Shown here one piece after another: positions 7,194 through 17,387 of a DNA stretch of 50,914 nt (within the stretch, counting starts at the first letter, position 1; each line of letters starts with the position of its first letter). The notes below the pieces were generated by a model. The model was given only the letters and a program-made list of their open reading frames with translations, had not been told where the DNA came from and made no database searches. This DNA comes from Polyangiaceae bacterium (GTDB taxonomy: Bacteria > Myxococcota_A > Polyangia > Polyangiales > Polyangiaceae): assembly GCA_025453595.1 (NCBI GenBank), contig JALOQB010000006.1:1-50914 (forward strand). The letters run 5' to 3'. Made by a program: the position numbers and the translations under genes.

Positions 7194-8932
7194 GCTTCCA
7201 TGCGTTCGCCCAGGTCATGGCGGTGTTTGCGCTGCTGGTGGCGCTCGCGATCCCGCTGGGGTCGTACATGAACCAGGTGTACCTGGAGGAGCCTGCGACG
7301 CGGCGGGGGTGGTTGGGCTCGTTCGAGGGGGGGTTGTACCGCGTCGCGGGGGTGGACCCTGGGGAGGACATGCCGTGGCAGCGGTACGCCGCGGCGGTGC
7401 TGTGGTTCAACCTGGCGGGGGTGCTGGCGGTGTACGGGCTGCAGCGGGTGCAGGGGCTGCTGCCGCTGAACCCGGCGGGGCTCGGCGCGGTGGCCCCGGA
7501 GCTTGCGTTCAACACGGCGGTGAGCTTCGCCACCAACACGAACTGGCAGGCCTACGGGGGCGAGACCACGCTGAGCCACCTGACGCAGATGGTGGCGCTG
7601 ACGACGCAGAACTTTGCCTCGGCAGCCACGGGGATGGCGGTGCTGGTGGCGCTGCTGCGTGGGTTCACCCGGCGGGAGGCGGCCGGTATAGGGAACTTCT
7701 GGGTAGACCTGACGAGGTCGACGCTGTACGTGCTGGTGCCGCTGTCGGTGCTGGTGGCGCTGCTGCTGGCGTCGCAGGGGGTGGTGCAGACCCTGGCCGG
7801 GTCGAGCGCGGCGTCGATGGTGAGCGGTCTGCGGGTGGAGGGGAAGGAGGTGACGGAGCAGCTCATCGCGCTGGGTCCGGCGGCGTCGCAGGTGGCGATC
7901 AAGCAGCTGGGGACGAACGGGGGAGGGTTCTTCAACGTGAACTCGGCGCACCCGCTGGAGAACCCGACGCCGCTGTCGAACCTGCTGCAGCTGCTGTCGA
8001 TCGTGCTGATCCCGGCGGCGCTGTGCTTCACCTTCGGGGAGCGGGTGGGGGACAGGCGGCAGGGGTGGGCGGTGCTGGCGGCGATGGGGGCGGTGCTGGT
8101 GCCGCTGGCGCTGCTGGAGGTGACGCTGGAGCAGGCCGGGAACCCGGCGCTGGCGGGGCTCGGGGTGGACATGACGGCGTCGGAGCTGGCGCCGGGGGGG
8201 AACATGGAGGGGAAGGAGCTGCGCTTCGGGGTCACGGGGAGCGCGCTCTGGGCGGTGCTCACGACGGCGGCGTCGAACGGCTCGGTGAACGCGATGCATG
8301 ACAGCTTCACGCCGCTGGGGGGGATGATCCCGATGGGGCTGATGCAGCTGGGGGAGATCATCCTGGGCGGGGTGGGTTCGGGGCTCTACGGGATGCTGGT
8401 GTACGCGATCCTGGCGGTGTTCCTCGCGGGGTTGATGGTGGGGCGGACGCCGGAGTACCTGGGCAAGAAGATCGAGGCGCACGAGATGAAGATGGCCTCG
8501 CTGGTCATCCTGCTGCCGTCGGCGGCGGTGCTGCTGGGGACCGCGGTTGCCTCCGTGACCCCGGCGGGGACGGCGCCGCTGGGGAACCCCGGGGCCCATG
8601 GTTTCAGCGAGATCCTGTACGCGTTCTCGTCGGCGGCCAACAACAACGGCTCGGCCTTCGGGGGGCTGACGGCGAGCGGGGTGTTCTACACGGTGGCCCT
8701 GGGGGGCTGCATGCTGGTGGGCCGGTACTGGGTGATCCTGCCGGTGCTGGCCATCGCCGGGTCGCTCGCGAGGAAGAAGAAGATCCCCGAGGGGGCGGGC
8801 ACGTTGCCCACCCATACCCCCCTGTTTGTCCTGCTGCTCGTCGGGACGATCTGCCTGGTCGGGGCGCTGACGTTCCTGCCGGCGCTCGCGCTGGGCCCGA
8901 TCGTGGAGCACCTGCAGCTATCGGCTCGTTGA
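7190..8932 (+). CDS. kdpA: KdpA, K+-binding channel-like subunit
   Basis: A 580-residue polytopic protein. It carries the four pseudo-repeats of the K+-channel superfamily, with pore-loop signatures such as [65 protein letters not shown] and [15 protein letters not shown]. These form the selectivity filter that picks up periplasmic K+ and passes it to KdpB. Length and motifs match the family throughout. The ATG overlaps the kdpF stop, and kdpB follows after 13 bp. Confidence 0.97.
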   Translation: MSFHAFAQVMAVFALLVALAIPLGSYMNQVYLEEPATRRGWLGSFEGGLYRVAGVDPGEDMPWQRYAAAVLWFNLAGVLAVYGLQRVQGLLPLNPAGLGAVAPELAFNTAVSFATNTNWQAYGGETTLSHLTQMVALTTQNFASAATGMAVLVALLRGFTRREAAGIGNFWVDLTRSTLYVLVPLSVLVALLLASQGVVQTLAGSSAASMVSGLRVEGKEVTEQLIALGPAASQVAIKQLGTNGGGFFNVNSAHPLENPTPLSNLLQLLSIVLIPAALCFTFGERVGDRRQGWAVLAAMGAVLVPLALLEVTLEQAGNPALAGLGVDMTASELAPGGNMEGKELRFGVTGSALWAVLTTAASNGSVNAMHDSFTPLGGMIPMGLMQLGEIILGGVGSGLYGMLVYAILAVFLAGLMVGRTPEYLGKKIEAHEMKMASLVILLPSAAVLLGTAVASVTPAGTAPLGNPGAHGFSEILYAFSSAANNNGSAFGGLTASGVFYTVALGGCMLVGRYWVILPVLAIAGSLARKKKIPEGAGTLPTHTPLFVLLLVGTICLVGALTFLPALALGPIVEHLQLSAR

Positions 8933-8945
8933 AGGGAGAGAACAC

Positions 8946-11048
8946 ATGGCAACGCAACCGTATCGACCTCTCTTCGAGGGCGCGCTGGTCCGGGCGGCGA
9001 TCCTCGATTCGTTCCTCAAGCTTGATCCGCGGCGCATGATCAGGAACCCGGTGATGTTCGTGGTGGAGGTCGGCAGCGCCTTCACCTCGCTGCTGTGGGC
9101 CCACGCGGCGTTGACCGGCCAGGGGGACGCGCGCCCCGGGTTCATCCTGGCGGTCTCCGTGTGGCTCTGGTTCACCGTGCTCTTCGCCAACTTCGCGGAG
9201 GCGATGGCGGAGGGGCGAGGCAAGGCGCAGGCGGACACGCTGCGCAAGGCGCGGCAGGACGTGGCGGCCCGGCGCCTGCGGCGGGGGGCCGACGCCCATG
9301 CGCTCGCGGATCCGCGGCGGAGGGAGGAGGCGAGCGAGGAGGTCCCGTCGTCGTCGCTGCGTGTCGGGGACGTGGTGGTGGTCCAGGCGGGGGCCTTCCT
9401 GCCGGCGGACGGCGAGGTGATCGAGGGCGTGGCGTCGGTCGACGAGAGCGCCATCACCGGGGAGAGCGCGCCGGTGATCCGGGAGAGCGGCGGGGACCGG
9501 AGCGCCGTCACCGGAGGGACCCGGGTGCTCTCGGACTGGTTGATCGTGCGGGTGACCACCAACCCCGGAGAGACCTTCCTGGATCGGATGATCGCGATGG
9601 TCGAGGGGGCCAGGCGCAAGAAGACCCCGAACGAGATCGCGCTGGATATCCTGCTGGCGGGCCTCACCCTGATCTTCCTGCTGGCGACGGTCACGCTGCT
9701 GCCCTTCTCGCGGTACGCGGTCGCCAGCTCAGGCCAGGGGAGCCCGGTGGCGCTCACGATCCTGGTGGCCCTGCTGGTATGCCTGATCCCGACGACCATC
9801 GGCGGGTTGCTGTCGGCGATCGGCATCGCGGGGATGGATCGGATGATCCAGGCCAACGTGATCGCGACCTCGGGCCGGGCGGTGGAGGCCGCGGGGGATG
9901 TGGACATTCTGCTGCTGGACAAGACGGGAACGATCACCCTGGGGAACCGCCAGGCGACGGACTTTTTGCCTGCCCCCGGGGTGCAGGAGCGGGAGCTGGC
10001 GGACGCGGCGCAGCTCGCGTCGCTGGCCGACGAGACCCCGGAAGGGCGGAGCATCGTGGTGCTGGCGAAGGAGCGCCATGGGCTGCGTGGCCGGGAGCTC
10101 GAGGGGCTGGACGCCACCTTCCTGCCGTTCACGGCGCAGACCCGGATGAGCGGGGTGGACCTGGGTCCCCGGCGGATCCGCAAGGGGGCGACGGATGCGC
10201 TGAGGCGGTTCGTCGAGCAGGGCGGAGGCGTCTTCCCGGCGCAGGTGCAGGCGGCGGTGGAGGAGACGGCGAAGCAGGGGGCGACGCCGCTGGTGGTGGC
10301 CGATGGCGATCGGGTGCTGGGGGTGGTGAGGCTGAGCGACATCGTGAAAGGCGGGATCCGGGAGCGCTTCGCGGAGATGCGCCGCATCGGGATCCGCACC
10401 GTGATGATCACCGGGGACAACCCGCTCACCGCCGCCGCCATCGCCGCGGAGGCCGGGGTCGATGACTTCCTGGCGGAGGCGACGCCGGAGGCCAAGCTGG
10501 CGATGATCCGGGGGTACCAGCAGAAGGGGCACCTGGTGGCGATGACGGGGGATGGCACCAACGACGCGCCGGCGCTGGCGCAGGCGGACGTGGCGGTGGC
10601 CATGAACACCGGGACCCAGGCGGCCAAGGAGGCCGGCAACATGGTGGACCTGGACTCGAACCCGACCAAGCTGCTGTCCATCGTCGAGATCGGGAAGCAG
10701 ATGCTGATGACCCGGGGAGCGCTGACGACCTTCAGCATCGCCAACGATCTGGCCAAGTACTTCGCCATCATCCCGGCGGCCTTCGTGGCCACCTACCCGG
10801 CGCTGGGGGCCCTCAACGTGATGGCCCTGCGCTCGCCGACCTCCGCCGTGCTCAGCGCGGTGATCTTCAACGCGCTGATCATCGTGGCGCTGATCCCGCT
10901 GGCGCTCCGGGGCATCACCTACCGGCCGGCCCCGGCGTCGCTGCTGCTGCGCCGGAACCTGCTGGTCTATGGCCTCGGCGGCGTGCTCCTCCCGTTCCCC
11001 TGCATCAAGCTCATCGACCTCGCCCTCGGGGCGCTGGGCGTGAGCTGA
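8946..11048 (+). CDS. kdpB: KdpB, P-type ATPase subunit
   Basis: A 700-residue P-type ATPase of the Kdp class. It has the actuator TGES at 171-174, the phosphorylation motif DKTGTIT with Asp325, the nucleotide-domain KGATDAL, and the hinge [43 protein letters not shown]. It drives ATP-dependent K+ import with KdpA, KdpC and KdpF in the inner membrane. A GGGAG Shine-Dalgarno lies before the ATG. A basic insert around residues 108-132 of the actuator region ([24 protein letters not shown]) looks like local variation. Nothing suggests loss of function. Confidence 0.97.
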   Translation: MATQPYRPLFEGALVRAAILDSFLKLDPRRMIRNPVMFVVEVGSAFTSLLWAHAALTGQGDARPGFILAVSVWLWFTVLFANFAEAMAEGRGKAQADTLRKARQDVAARRLRRGADAHALADPRRREEASEEVPSSSLRVGDVVVVQAGAFLPADGEVIEGVASVDESAITGESAPVIRESGGDRSAVTGGTRVLSDWLIVRVTTNPGETFLDRMIAMVEGARRKKTPNEIALDILLAGLTLIFLLATVTLLPFSRYAVASSGQGSPVALTILVALLVCLIPTTIGGLLSAIGIAGMDRMIQANVIATSGRAVEAAGDVDILLLDKTGTITLGNRQATDFLPAPGVQERELADAAQLASLADETPEGRSIVVLAKERHGLRGRELEGLDATFLPFTAQTRMSGVDLGPRRIRKGATDALRRFVEQGGGVFPAQVQAAVEETAKQGATPLVVADGDRVLGVVRLSDIVKGGIRERFAEMRRIGIRTVMITGDNPLTAAAIAAEAGVDDFLAEATPEAKLAMIRGYQQKGHLVAMTGDGTNDAPALAQADVAVAMNTGTQAAKEAGNMVDLDSNPTKLLSIVEIGKQMLMTRGALTTFSIANDLAKYFAIIPAAFVATYPALGALNVMALRSPTSAVLSAVIFNALIIVALIPLALRGITYRPAPASLLLRRNLLVYGLGGVLLPFPCIKLIDLALGALGVS

Positions 11049-11060
11049 AAGGCCCCTGTC

Positions 11061-11648
11061 ATGAGAACCTTGCTACGCCCTGCGCTCGCCCTGCTTGCCC
11101 TGTTTTCCCTGGGCACAGGGCTCCTTTACCCGCTGCTGTTGACGGCGGTGATCGGGCTGATGTTCCCTGACCAGGCCCGCGGCAGCCTGCTCACCGCGGG
11201 GGGGCGGGTGGTGGGCTCCCGGCTGGTGGGTCAGCCCTTCGAGGGGCCTGGTTACTTCCATGGTCGCCCCTCGGCCACCTCCCCGTATCCGTACAACGCC
11301 GCCTCCTCCTCCGGGTCAAACCTCGGCCCCTCCAGCGCGGCGCTGCTGGAGGCGGTGAAGGCGCGCGTCGCGGCCCTGCGGGCCGAGCACCCCGAGATGG
11401 GCGCCACGCCGATCCCGATCGATCTGGTCACGACCTCGGGGAGCGGCCTCGACCCCCACCTTTCCCCTGCCGCTGCCGCTTACCAGATCCGCCGCGTCGC
11501 CCGCGTCCGGGGGCGCTCCGTCGAGCAGCTCCGGGCGCTCGTCGCGCAGCACACCGAGGGGCGCCTGCTCGGCCTCTGGGGCGAGCCCCGCGTCAACGTC
11601 TTGACGCTCAACCTGGCGCTGGATCAGCTCGATGGCCCTCGCTCCTGA
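11061..11648 (+). CDS. kdpC: KdpC, K+-transporting ATPase subunit C
   Basis: A 195-residue protein with one N-terminal membrane segment (LLALFSLGTGLLYPLLLTAVIGLMF) and the family signatures GSRLVGQPFEGPGYFHGRPSAT, SSGSNLGPSS, IPIDLVTTSGSGLDPHLSPAAA and VNVLTLNLALD. KdpC is thought to raise the affinity of the pump or stabilise nucleotide binding. It is 12 bp after kdpB and 11 bp before kdpD, in one operon. Confidence 0.96.
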   Translation: MRTLLRPALALLALFSLGTGLLYPLLLTAVIGLMFPDQARGSLLTAGGRVVGSRLVGQPFEGPGYFHGRPSATSPYPYNAASSSGSNLGPSSAALLEAVKARVAALRAEHPEMGATPIPIDLVTTSGSGLDPHLSPAAAAYQIRRVARVRGRSVEQLRALVAQHTEGRLLGLWGEPRVNVLTLNLALDQLDGPRS

Positions 11649-11659
11649 CGGCCCCTGCG

Positions 11660-14344
11660 ATGACCGAGCCCCCCCGCCCTGATCCAGACGACCTGCTGCG
11701 CCGCGTGGAGCGCGAGGAGCGCCGCGGCAACCGCGGGAAGCTCCGCCTCTTCCTGGGCTTCGCGCCGGGGGTCGGGAAGACCTTCCGGATGCTCCAGGTC
11801 GCCCGGGAGCTGGCGGCGCAGGGGGTCGATCTGGTGGTCGGCGTGGTCGAGACGCACCGGCGCCAGGAGACCGAGGCGATGGCCCTGGGCCTCGAGGTCT
11901 TGCCCCGGCGCAAGGTCGAGTACCGCGGCCGTACGCTCGATGAGTTTGACCTGGACGGGGCCCTGCGGCGGCAACCCCGCCTGCTGCTGGTCGACGAGCT
12001 GGCGCACACCAACGCCCCGGGCTCCCGCCACCCGAAGCGATGGCAGGACGTTCACGAGCTGCTCCATGCCGGCATCGACGTGCTCTCCACGATGAACATC
12101 CAGCACCTGGAGAGCCTGAACGACGTCGTCGCCCAGATCACCCGCGTCCAGGTCCGGGAGACCGTGCCCGACTCGGTGCTGGACCAGGCGGACGCGGTGG
12201 AGCTGGTGGATCTGAGCCCGGACGAGCTCTTGCTGCGCCTGCGCGAGGGCAAGGTGTACCTGCCGGAGCAGGCGCGCCGGGCCACGGAGCATTTCTTCCA
12301 GCGGGGCAACCTGCTGGCGCTGCGGGAGCTGGCGCTGCGGCGCACCGCCCAGCGGGTGGACGAGGAAGTCCAGGAATACCGGGCGGAGCATGGCGTCCTC
12401 TCCACCTGGCCCGCGGGCGAGCGCATCCTGGTCTGCGTCGGCCCTGCGCCCAGCTCGGGGCGGCTGATCCGGGCGGCCGCGCGCATGGCTGCGGGGCTCC
12501 GTTGCCCCTGGGTCGCGGGCTCCGTCGAGACCGGCGCCGGCCTCACGGAGGCGGCCCGGGAGCGCCTGGATGCCCATCTTCGCCTCGCCGAGAGCCTGGG
12601 TGGGACGACCGTCCGGCTCTCCGGGACGCGGGTCTCCGAGGCGCTGCTGGCCCACGCACGCAGGCACAACGTGACCCGCATTCTCCTCGGGAAACCCACG
12701 CATGCGCGGCTCCGGGACTGGATCCGTGGCTCCCTGGTGGAGGAGGTGGTGCGAGGGAGCGAGGACATCGAGGTCCACGTCATCGGGCCTGGCACCGGGC
12801 CGACGGTGGCCCCCCCCGGGGACCACGTTGCCCCCGGGGCGAAGGGCCTGGCCCCCGGCGCTCTCGGGCGCGCGACCCTGGTCGTCGCCGCGGCCCTGGG
12901 GCTGGCCTTGCTCCTGCGGCGCGCCATGTCGCTCCCCGACCTCGAGATGATCTTCCTCCTCGCGGTCATGGTCTCTGCCACCTGGCTGGGGCGCCTTCCT
13001 GCCATCTTCACCGCGGCCCTCGGCGTCGCCTGCTATGACTTCTTCTTCGTCCCCCCGCTGTATACGTTCTCTGTACACGATCGGCGCTACTTCCTCACCT
13101 TCGCCATGATGTTCGCCATCGGCCTCGTGGTCAGCTCCCTGGCCGCGAGGCTGCGGCGCCAGGAGCAGGACGCCATCGCCAGGGAAGAGAAGACCGCCAC
13201 CCTCTACGCCCTCCTCCGCGAGCTCACTTCGGCGGCGGAGCCCCGCCAGATCGCCGCCATCTCGGCCCGCCATGCGCTCCAGATATTTGAGGCACAAACC
13301 ATCGTGCTCGGCGCGACGGGGGGCGGCGAGCTGGAGGCCCTGGGGTCGGCCCCGGAGGGCCTTGTGCTGGGCGAGAAGGAGGGGAGCGTGGCCCGGTGGT
13401 GCCACGAGCAAGGGGCGTGGGCCGGGAGGGGGACGGACACGCTCCCCGGGGCCCCGGTGCTCTGCGTCCCGCTGCTGGCCGGTGCGATCCGGGTGGGGGT
13501 GATGGCGGTGTTCCCTGCGGCGCGGGCGCTGCGGGTGGACGAGCGGGCCTTTCTGGACATCTTTTGCCGCCAGGTGGCGGCGGCCCTGTCGCGCGTGCAG
13601 CTGGCAGAGGAGGCGCGGGCCGCCGCGCTGCGTGCGAGGGCGGAGGAGCTGCGCTCGACGCTGCTCTCCGCGGTCTCCCATGATCTGCGGACCCCGCTGG
13701 CCTCGATCACCGGCTCGGCCACGGTGCTCCGGGATGATCCGGGGGTCGACGAGCGCACCCGGGGGGAGCTTCTGGAGGCGGTGGTGGAGCAGGCCGCGAG
13801 GCTGGAGAGGCTGGTGAGCAACCTGCTGGACATGACGCGCCTCGACTCGGGCGGGAGCCCTCCGAAGCGGGAGTGGGTGCCGCTGGAGGAGGTGATCGGC
13901 TCGGTGCTGGTGAGGCCCGAGCTGCGGATGGAGGAGCGGCCGGTGACCGTGGAGATCGGGCCAGAGGTGCCGTTGCTCCACGTGGATCCGGTGTTGCTCG
14001 GGCAGGTCCTGGTCAACATCCTGGAGAACGTGAACAAGTACACCCCGGCCCGCTCTCCGGTCGAGATCGAGGCCCAGCGGGGCGAGGCGCAGGTGTGGAT
14101 CGAGGTGCGGGATCGGGGGCCCGGGTTGCCTCCAGGTTCGGAGCTGCAGGTGTTCGAAAAATTCTTCCGGGCAGCTCAGGCAGGGGGCTCTGGGGCAGGG
14201 CTGGGGCTGGCGATCTGCAAGGGCATGATCGAGGCCCACGGCGGGCGGATCTCCGCCGCAAACCGCTCGACAGGAGGCGCGGCGTTCCGCATCGTGCTCC
14301 CCTGCGACGGCTCGCCGCCGCCGATCGAGGGTGACCCCCCATGA
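11660..14344 (+). CDS. kdpD: KdpD, K+-responsive sensor histidine kinase
   Basis: An 894-residue protein with the complete KdpD layout. The N-terminal KdpD domain has Walker A GFAPGVGKT at 33-41 and the Walker B-like LLLVDELAHTNAPGSRH. A universal-stress-protein-like domain follows, then four close membrane helices (about 395-500), a GAF-like region, a HisKA box with His674 (SAVSHDLRTPLASI), and an HATPase with N-box NILENVNKYTP and G-boxes DRGPGLPPG and GAGLGLAICKGM. It phosphorylates KdpE when K+ is limiting or osmolarity is high. The stop overlaps the kdpE start (ATGA), so the pair is translationally coupled. No component is missing. Confidence 0.97.
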   Translation: MTEPPRPDPDDLLRRVEREERRGNRGKLRLFLGFAPGVGKTFRMLQVARELAAQGVDLVVGVVETHRRQETEAMALGLEVLPRRKVEYRGRTLDEFDLDGALRRQPRLLLVDELAHTNAPGSRHPKRWQDVHELLHAGIDVLSTMNIQHLESLNDVVAQITRVQVRETVPDSVLDQADAVELVDLSPDELLLRLREGKVYLPEQARRATEHFFQRGNLLALRELALRRTAQRVDEEVQEYRAEHGVLSTWPAGERILVCVGPAPSSGRLIRAAARMAAGLRCPWVAGSVETGAGLTEAARERLDAHLRLAESLGGTTVRLSGTRVSEALLAHARRHNVTRILLGKPTHARLRDWIRGSLVEEVVRGSEDIEVHVIGPGTGPTVAPPGDHVAPGAKGLAPGALGRATLVVAAALGLALLLRRAMSLPDLEMIFLLAVMVSATWLGRLPAIFTAALGVACYDFFFVPPLYTFSVHDRRYFLTFAMMFAIGLVVSSLAARLRRQEQDAIAREEKTATLYALLRELTSAAEPRQIAAISARHALQIFEAQTIVLGATGGGELEALGSAPEGLVLGEKEGSVARWCHEQGAWAGRGTDTLPGAPVLCVPLLAGAIRVGVMAVFPAARALRVDERAFLDIFCRQVAAALSRVQLAEEARAAALRARAEELRSTLLSAVSHDLRTPLASITGSATVLRDDPGVDERTRGELLEAVVEQAARLERLVSNLLDMTRLDSGGSPPKREWVPLEEVIGSVLVRPELRMEERPVTVEIGPEVPLLHVDPVLLGQVLVNILENVNKYTPARSPVEIEAQRGEAQVWIEVRDRGPGLPPGSELQVFEKFFRAAQAGGSGAGLGLAICKGMIEAHGGRISAANRSTGGAAFRIVLPCDGSPPPIEGDPP

Positions 14345-15045
14345 ACCAGCCCAGCCCCCTCCTCCTGGTCGTGGAAGATGAGCCGCAGATGAGGCGATTC
14401 CTCCGGGCCTCCCTCGTCTCTCACGGGTACCGTTTGCTGGAGGCGGAGCGCAGCTCGGAGGCCCTGCAACTGCTCACCTCCCACCACCCGGAGCTCCTGC
14501 TCCTTGACCTCGGGCTCCCCGATGGAGATGGGATCGATCTCACCCGACAGATCCGCGGCTGGAGTCGTGTCCCCATCCTGGTGCTCTCGGCCCGCGGTCA
14601 GGAGGGGGACAAGGTGGCCGCGCTGGACGCCGGTGCCGATGATTACATCACCAAACCCTTCGGCGTGAACGAGCTCCTCGCCCGGATCCGGGTGGCGCTC
14701 CGGCATGCGCAGCTCGTCGCCGCGGGCAGCAGCGCAGAGGAGCTGACGTTCGGGGGGGTCCGTATTGACCTGGTGCGGCGCGAGGTCTTTCGCGGCGGGG
14801 AGCCGCTGCACCTGACGCCCATCGAGTACAAGCTGCTGGTGCTGCTCGCGCGGCACGCCGGCAAGGTGCTGACGCACCGCCAGATTCTGAGCGAGGTGTG
14901 GGGGCCTTCTTACGCGGCGCACCAGCACTACGTGCGGGTTCACATGGCCGAGCTGAGGAAGAAGGTGGAGGCAGATCCGGCGAGGCCGAGGCTGCTGATG
15001 ACGGAGCTCGGGGTGGGTTATCGTCTGCGGGATCGTTCCTCCTGA
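14341..15045 (+). CDS. kdpE: KdpE, OmpR-family response regulator
   Basis: A 234-residue regulator. The receiver domain (1-120) has acidic pocket residues in VVEDEP, phospho-acceptor Asp56 (LLLLDLGLPDGDG), the switch region LSARGQ and Lys in ADDYITKPFG. The C-terminal winged helix (about 135-230) carries LTPIEYKLLVLLARHAGKVLTHRQIL and the wing VRVHMAELRKKVE. It activates kdp transcription when phosphorylated by KdpD. Last gene of the operon; its 3' end overlaps the convergent rsmG by 28 bp, so no separate terminator is present between them. Confidence 0.96.
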   Translation: MNQPSPLLLVVEDEPQMRRFLRASLVSHGYRLLEAERSSEALQLLTSHHPELLLLDLGLPDGDGIDLTRQIRGWSRVPILVLSARGQEGDKVAALDAGADDYITKPFGVNELLARIRVALRHAQLVAAGSSAEELTFGGVRIDLVRREVFRGGEPLHLTPIEYKLLVLLARHAGKVLTHRQILSEVWGPSYAAHQHYVRVHMAELRKKVEADPARPRLLMTELGVGYRLRDRSS

Positions 15046-15734
15046 CCCTTGCGGAGCATGACCACGCGCCCGGTGGGGGTCTCGCGGGTCTCGAGGTGTT
15101 CGCACCGGAAGCGGGCCAGGGAGCGGGAGGCTTCGGCGAGCTCTTGCTGGGCCTGCTGGCCCTTGATGAGCAGCAGCAGGCCGCCGGGGCGAGCGAAGGG
15201 GGCGGTCCAGGGGAGGAGGGCGTCGAGGCGCGCGACAGCCCGGGCGGTGACGGCGTCGAAGGAGCCACGGAGCTCGGTGGTGGCGAGCTGCTCGGCGCGG
15301 CCGTGGAGGGTGGTGACCTGGTCGAGCCCGAGGGCGGCGGTGACCGCCCCGAGGAAGGCGACTTTTTTCTGCGTGGCCTCCATCAGCACCACGCGCAGGT
15401 CGGGCCTGGCGATGGCCAGCGGGATCCCGGGGACGCCGCCCCCGGAGCCCACGTCCAGCACCCGCGCTCCGGCGGGGAGGGACTCCAGGTGAGGCACCAG
15501 CGAGAGCGCGTCGAGGCCGTGGCGAACCCAGGCCTCGGAGGCGTCCTTGATGGCGGTCAGGTTCATCTGCTCGTTCATCGCGAGGAGGCGGGCCAGGTAG
15601 CTGCCGAGCCGCTCGATCTGGGCCGGCGCGAGGGACACGCCCAGCGCGGCCAGCGACGCGGCCCACCCTTCAGGCGCCGGGAGCGGGGGAGGGGAGGGGA
15701 GGGGAATCTCGGGGCGAGGGGGGGCGCTGGGCAT
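15018..15734 (-). CDS. rsmG: RsmG, 16S rRNA (guanine-N7) methyltransferase
   Basis: A 238-residue protein. The ATG at 15734 is preferred over upstream in-frame codons because it gives a normal length, apart from a Pro-rich first 20 residues. Family marks are LARLLAMNEQMNLTAIKD, the SAM-binding motif VLDVGSGGGVPGIPLAIARPDL, VTARAVARLDALL and the C-terminal RVVMLRK. RsmG methylates the 530-loop guanine of 16S rRNA, and its loss gives low-level streptomycin resistance in other bacteria. It is convergent with kdpE (28-bp overlap) and is not beside rsmG's usual partner mnmG in this window. Confidence 0.93.
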   Translation of the reverse strand: MPSAPPRPEIPLPSPPPLPAPEGWAASLAALGVSLAPAQIERLGSYLARLLAMNEQMNLTAIKDASEAWVRHGLDALSLVPHLESLPAGARVLDVGSGGGVPGIPLAIARPDLRVVLMEATQKKVAFLGAVTAALGLDQVTTLHGRAEQLATTELRGSFDAVTARAVARLDALLPWTAPFARPGGLLLLIKGQQAQQELAEASRSLARFRCEHLETRETPTGRVVMLRKGQEERSRRR

Positions 15735-15787
15735 GGTAAATCCATCCGTGCTCTTAGCATCCTGGTGCCTGCCGCCGCGAGACCCCC

Positions 15788-16351
15788 TTGAACCTCCCGT
15801 CCCTGCTGCTGATGTCCGCCGGGCTGGCCATGGATGCCACGGCCGTCGCCGCCGCCTGCGGCTGCTCGACCCCCCGGGTTCGCCCCCTCGATGCGCTGAA
15901 GATGTCGCTGATTTTCGGCGCATTTCACGTGCTGATGCCCCTGCTTGGCTGGGCCGTCGGCGCCCGGGTCGGGCGCTGGATCCAGGCCTACGATCACTGG
16001 GTGGCCTTCGGTGTCCTCGCCTTTTTGGGGGGCAAGATGATCCGCGAGGCCCTGGGTGAGCCGGAGGAGGCGCCGCCGGACCCCTTCCGCCTCTCGTTGC
16101 TGCTGCCGATGGCCGTCGGGATCAGCCTGGACGCGCTGGCGATCGGCTTCACCCTGCCGTTGCTGGGGGCGTCGCTGGTCCCTGCGCTGGCGGCCATGGG
16201 CGGCGTGACCGCGCTGTTCACGCTGCTGGGGCTGGCGGCGGGGCGGAGGTTCGGGGCGCTGCTGGGGCGTCGCCTGGACATCGCGGGGGGCCTGGTGCTC
16301 ATCGGGATCGGGTTGAAGATCCTGATCGAGCACCTGCAGAGCGGCACCTGA
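15788..16351 (+). CDS. mntP: MntP-like manganese efflux pump
   Basis: A 187-residue, six-helix membrane protein with two homologous halves. GLAMDATAVAAACG and GISLDALAIGFTL are the paired Asp-containing helices typical of MntP, and the family motif WIQAYDHWVAFGVLAFLGGKMIREAL joins the halves. MntP exports Mn2+. The frame opens with TTG at 15788 (MNLPSLLLMSAG), which matches family N-termini; an ATG eight codons later is an alternative. I see no yybP-ykoY riboswitch in the 53-bp gap before it. It is followed by two TerB-like genes on the same strand. Confidence 0.88.
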   Translation: MNLPSLLLMSAGLAMDATAVAAACGCSTPRVRPLDALKMSLIFGAFHVLMPLLGWAVGARVGRWIQAYDHWVAFGVLAFLGGKMIREALGEPEEAPPDPFRLSLLLPMAVGISLDALAIGFTLPLLGASLVPALAAMGGVTALFTLLGLAAGRRFGALLGRRLDIAGGLVLIGIGLKILIEHLQSGT

Positions 16352-16420
16352 ATCCCACGCCGGGGGTCGGGCCTGCGCTCCGCTCTCGACGCTCGGGGCG
16401 CCCCGGAGGAAGATGAACTC

Positions 16421-16849
16421 ATGGAGCTCACCAAGGACGTGTTCGTGGCGCTGGCGGCCCTCGCCTGGGTCGACGGCTCGGTGGCCCCCGAGGAGGTCGA
16501 CGCCCTGCTCGGCGCCGCGGCGGCCTCGGGGTTGATGCCGGACGAGCTGGATGCGGTCGAGGATGCGCTGCGCACCCCGGTCCCCCTCGAGCGCCTGGAA
16601 GACCTCGACCTGGAGGGCGAAGACCGGCTGTTCATCTACGGCGTTGGCCTCTGGCTGGTGCGCGCGGATGGCATCGTCACCGAGGACGAGAGCGAGGCGG
16701 TGGGGCGGCTCGCCCAGGTGCTCCAGCTCAGCCCCGAGGAGCGAACGCTGGCCTCCTCGATGGCCGCGGGGCTGGCCGGCTTCGAGCTCGACGAGGAAGA
16801 CCCGCGAAGCGTCTCCTCCATCGCCCGCGGCCTCCTCGACCGCCCCTGA
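16421..16849 (+). CDS. TerB-like (tellurite-resistance family) helical protein
   Basis: A 142-residue acidic protein with a strong GGAGGAAG Shine-Dalgarno 10 bp before the ATG. The sequence ALAWVDGSVAPEEVDALLGAAAASG, the second acidic unit LVRADGIVTEDESEAVGRLAQVL and the ending SIARGLLDRP match the all-helical TerB/DjlA fold, whose Asp/Glu loops are thought to bind metal. There is no signal peptide. It sits between an Mn exporter and a second TerB-like gene, so a metal-related role is possible but unproven. Confidence 0.75.
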   Translation: MELTKDVFVALAALAWVDGSVAPEEVDALLGAAAASGLMPDELDAVEDALRTPVPLERLEDLDLEGEDRLFIYGVGLWLVRADGIVTEDESEAVGRLAQVLQLSPEERTLASSMAAGLAGFELDEEDPRSVSSIARGLLDRP

Positions 16850-16922
16850 TGGCTCTTCGCCGCGGTCGCAGGCACGGTTCCCGTTGTGCCGACCTTGGCT
16901 CCCGTGCTTCGCTCTCTGTCCC

Positions 16923-17372
16923 ATGCTGCGAGTCCGCGCCGAGAGCTACGAGAGCCGCCCCGGTCTGGGTGACCTCCAGGAGCCTGTCCTCACGGGCCTG
17001 ATCGAGGTCGCCTCCCTCGTCGCTACCTCCGGCGCCCCGCTCTCCGAGCACGAGCGCCACGAGCTGGCCCGGCTGGTCAGCCTGTTCCTCGGCGGTCACC
17101 CCCCGGTGGAAGAGGTGTTGCCGCGGCTCCTCGGCAGCGAGCAGGCGCTCCAGGCCGAGGGCTACGACGCCCGGATCGACGCCCTGCTCGCGGCGCTGCC
17201 TTCCATGACCCTGCGCAAGCTCGCCCTGCAGCTTGGCGCCGAGGTCCTCTGCTCCAGCAGCAATTTTCGCCTCGATCGCGAGGGCGAACTCTTCCTTGCG
17301 CTGGGCCTTGCGCTGGGCCTCTCGCGCCCCGAGATCCTCGAGCGCATCCGCGAGGCGCTGCTGCGGGCTTGA
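16923..17372 (+). CDS. second TerB-like helical protein
   Basis: A 149-residue protein. The ATG at 16923 is chosen because the upstream open frame overlaps the preceding TerB-like gene. It is an all-helical protein with GLIEVASLVATSGAPLSEHERHELARLVSLF and FRLDREGELFLALGLALGLSRPEILERIREALLRA. The helix-acidic loop-helix spacing resembles the TerB domain, more diverged than its neighbour. The 73-bp spacing and shared strand suggest an operon, perhaps from duplication. It ends 15 bp before the convergent TamB gene. Function unknown. Confidence 0.62.
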   Translation: MLRVRAESYESRPGLGDLQEPVLTGLIEVASLVATSGAPLSEHERHELARLVSLFLGGHPPVEEVLPRLLGSEQALQAEGYDARIDALLAALPSMTLRKLALQLGAEVLCSSSNFRLDREGELFLALGLALGLSRPEILERIREALLRA

Positions 17373-17387
17373 GCCGCCGCGGCTCGC

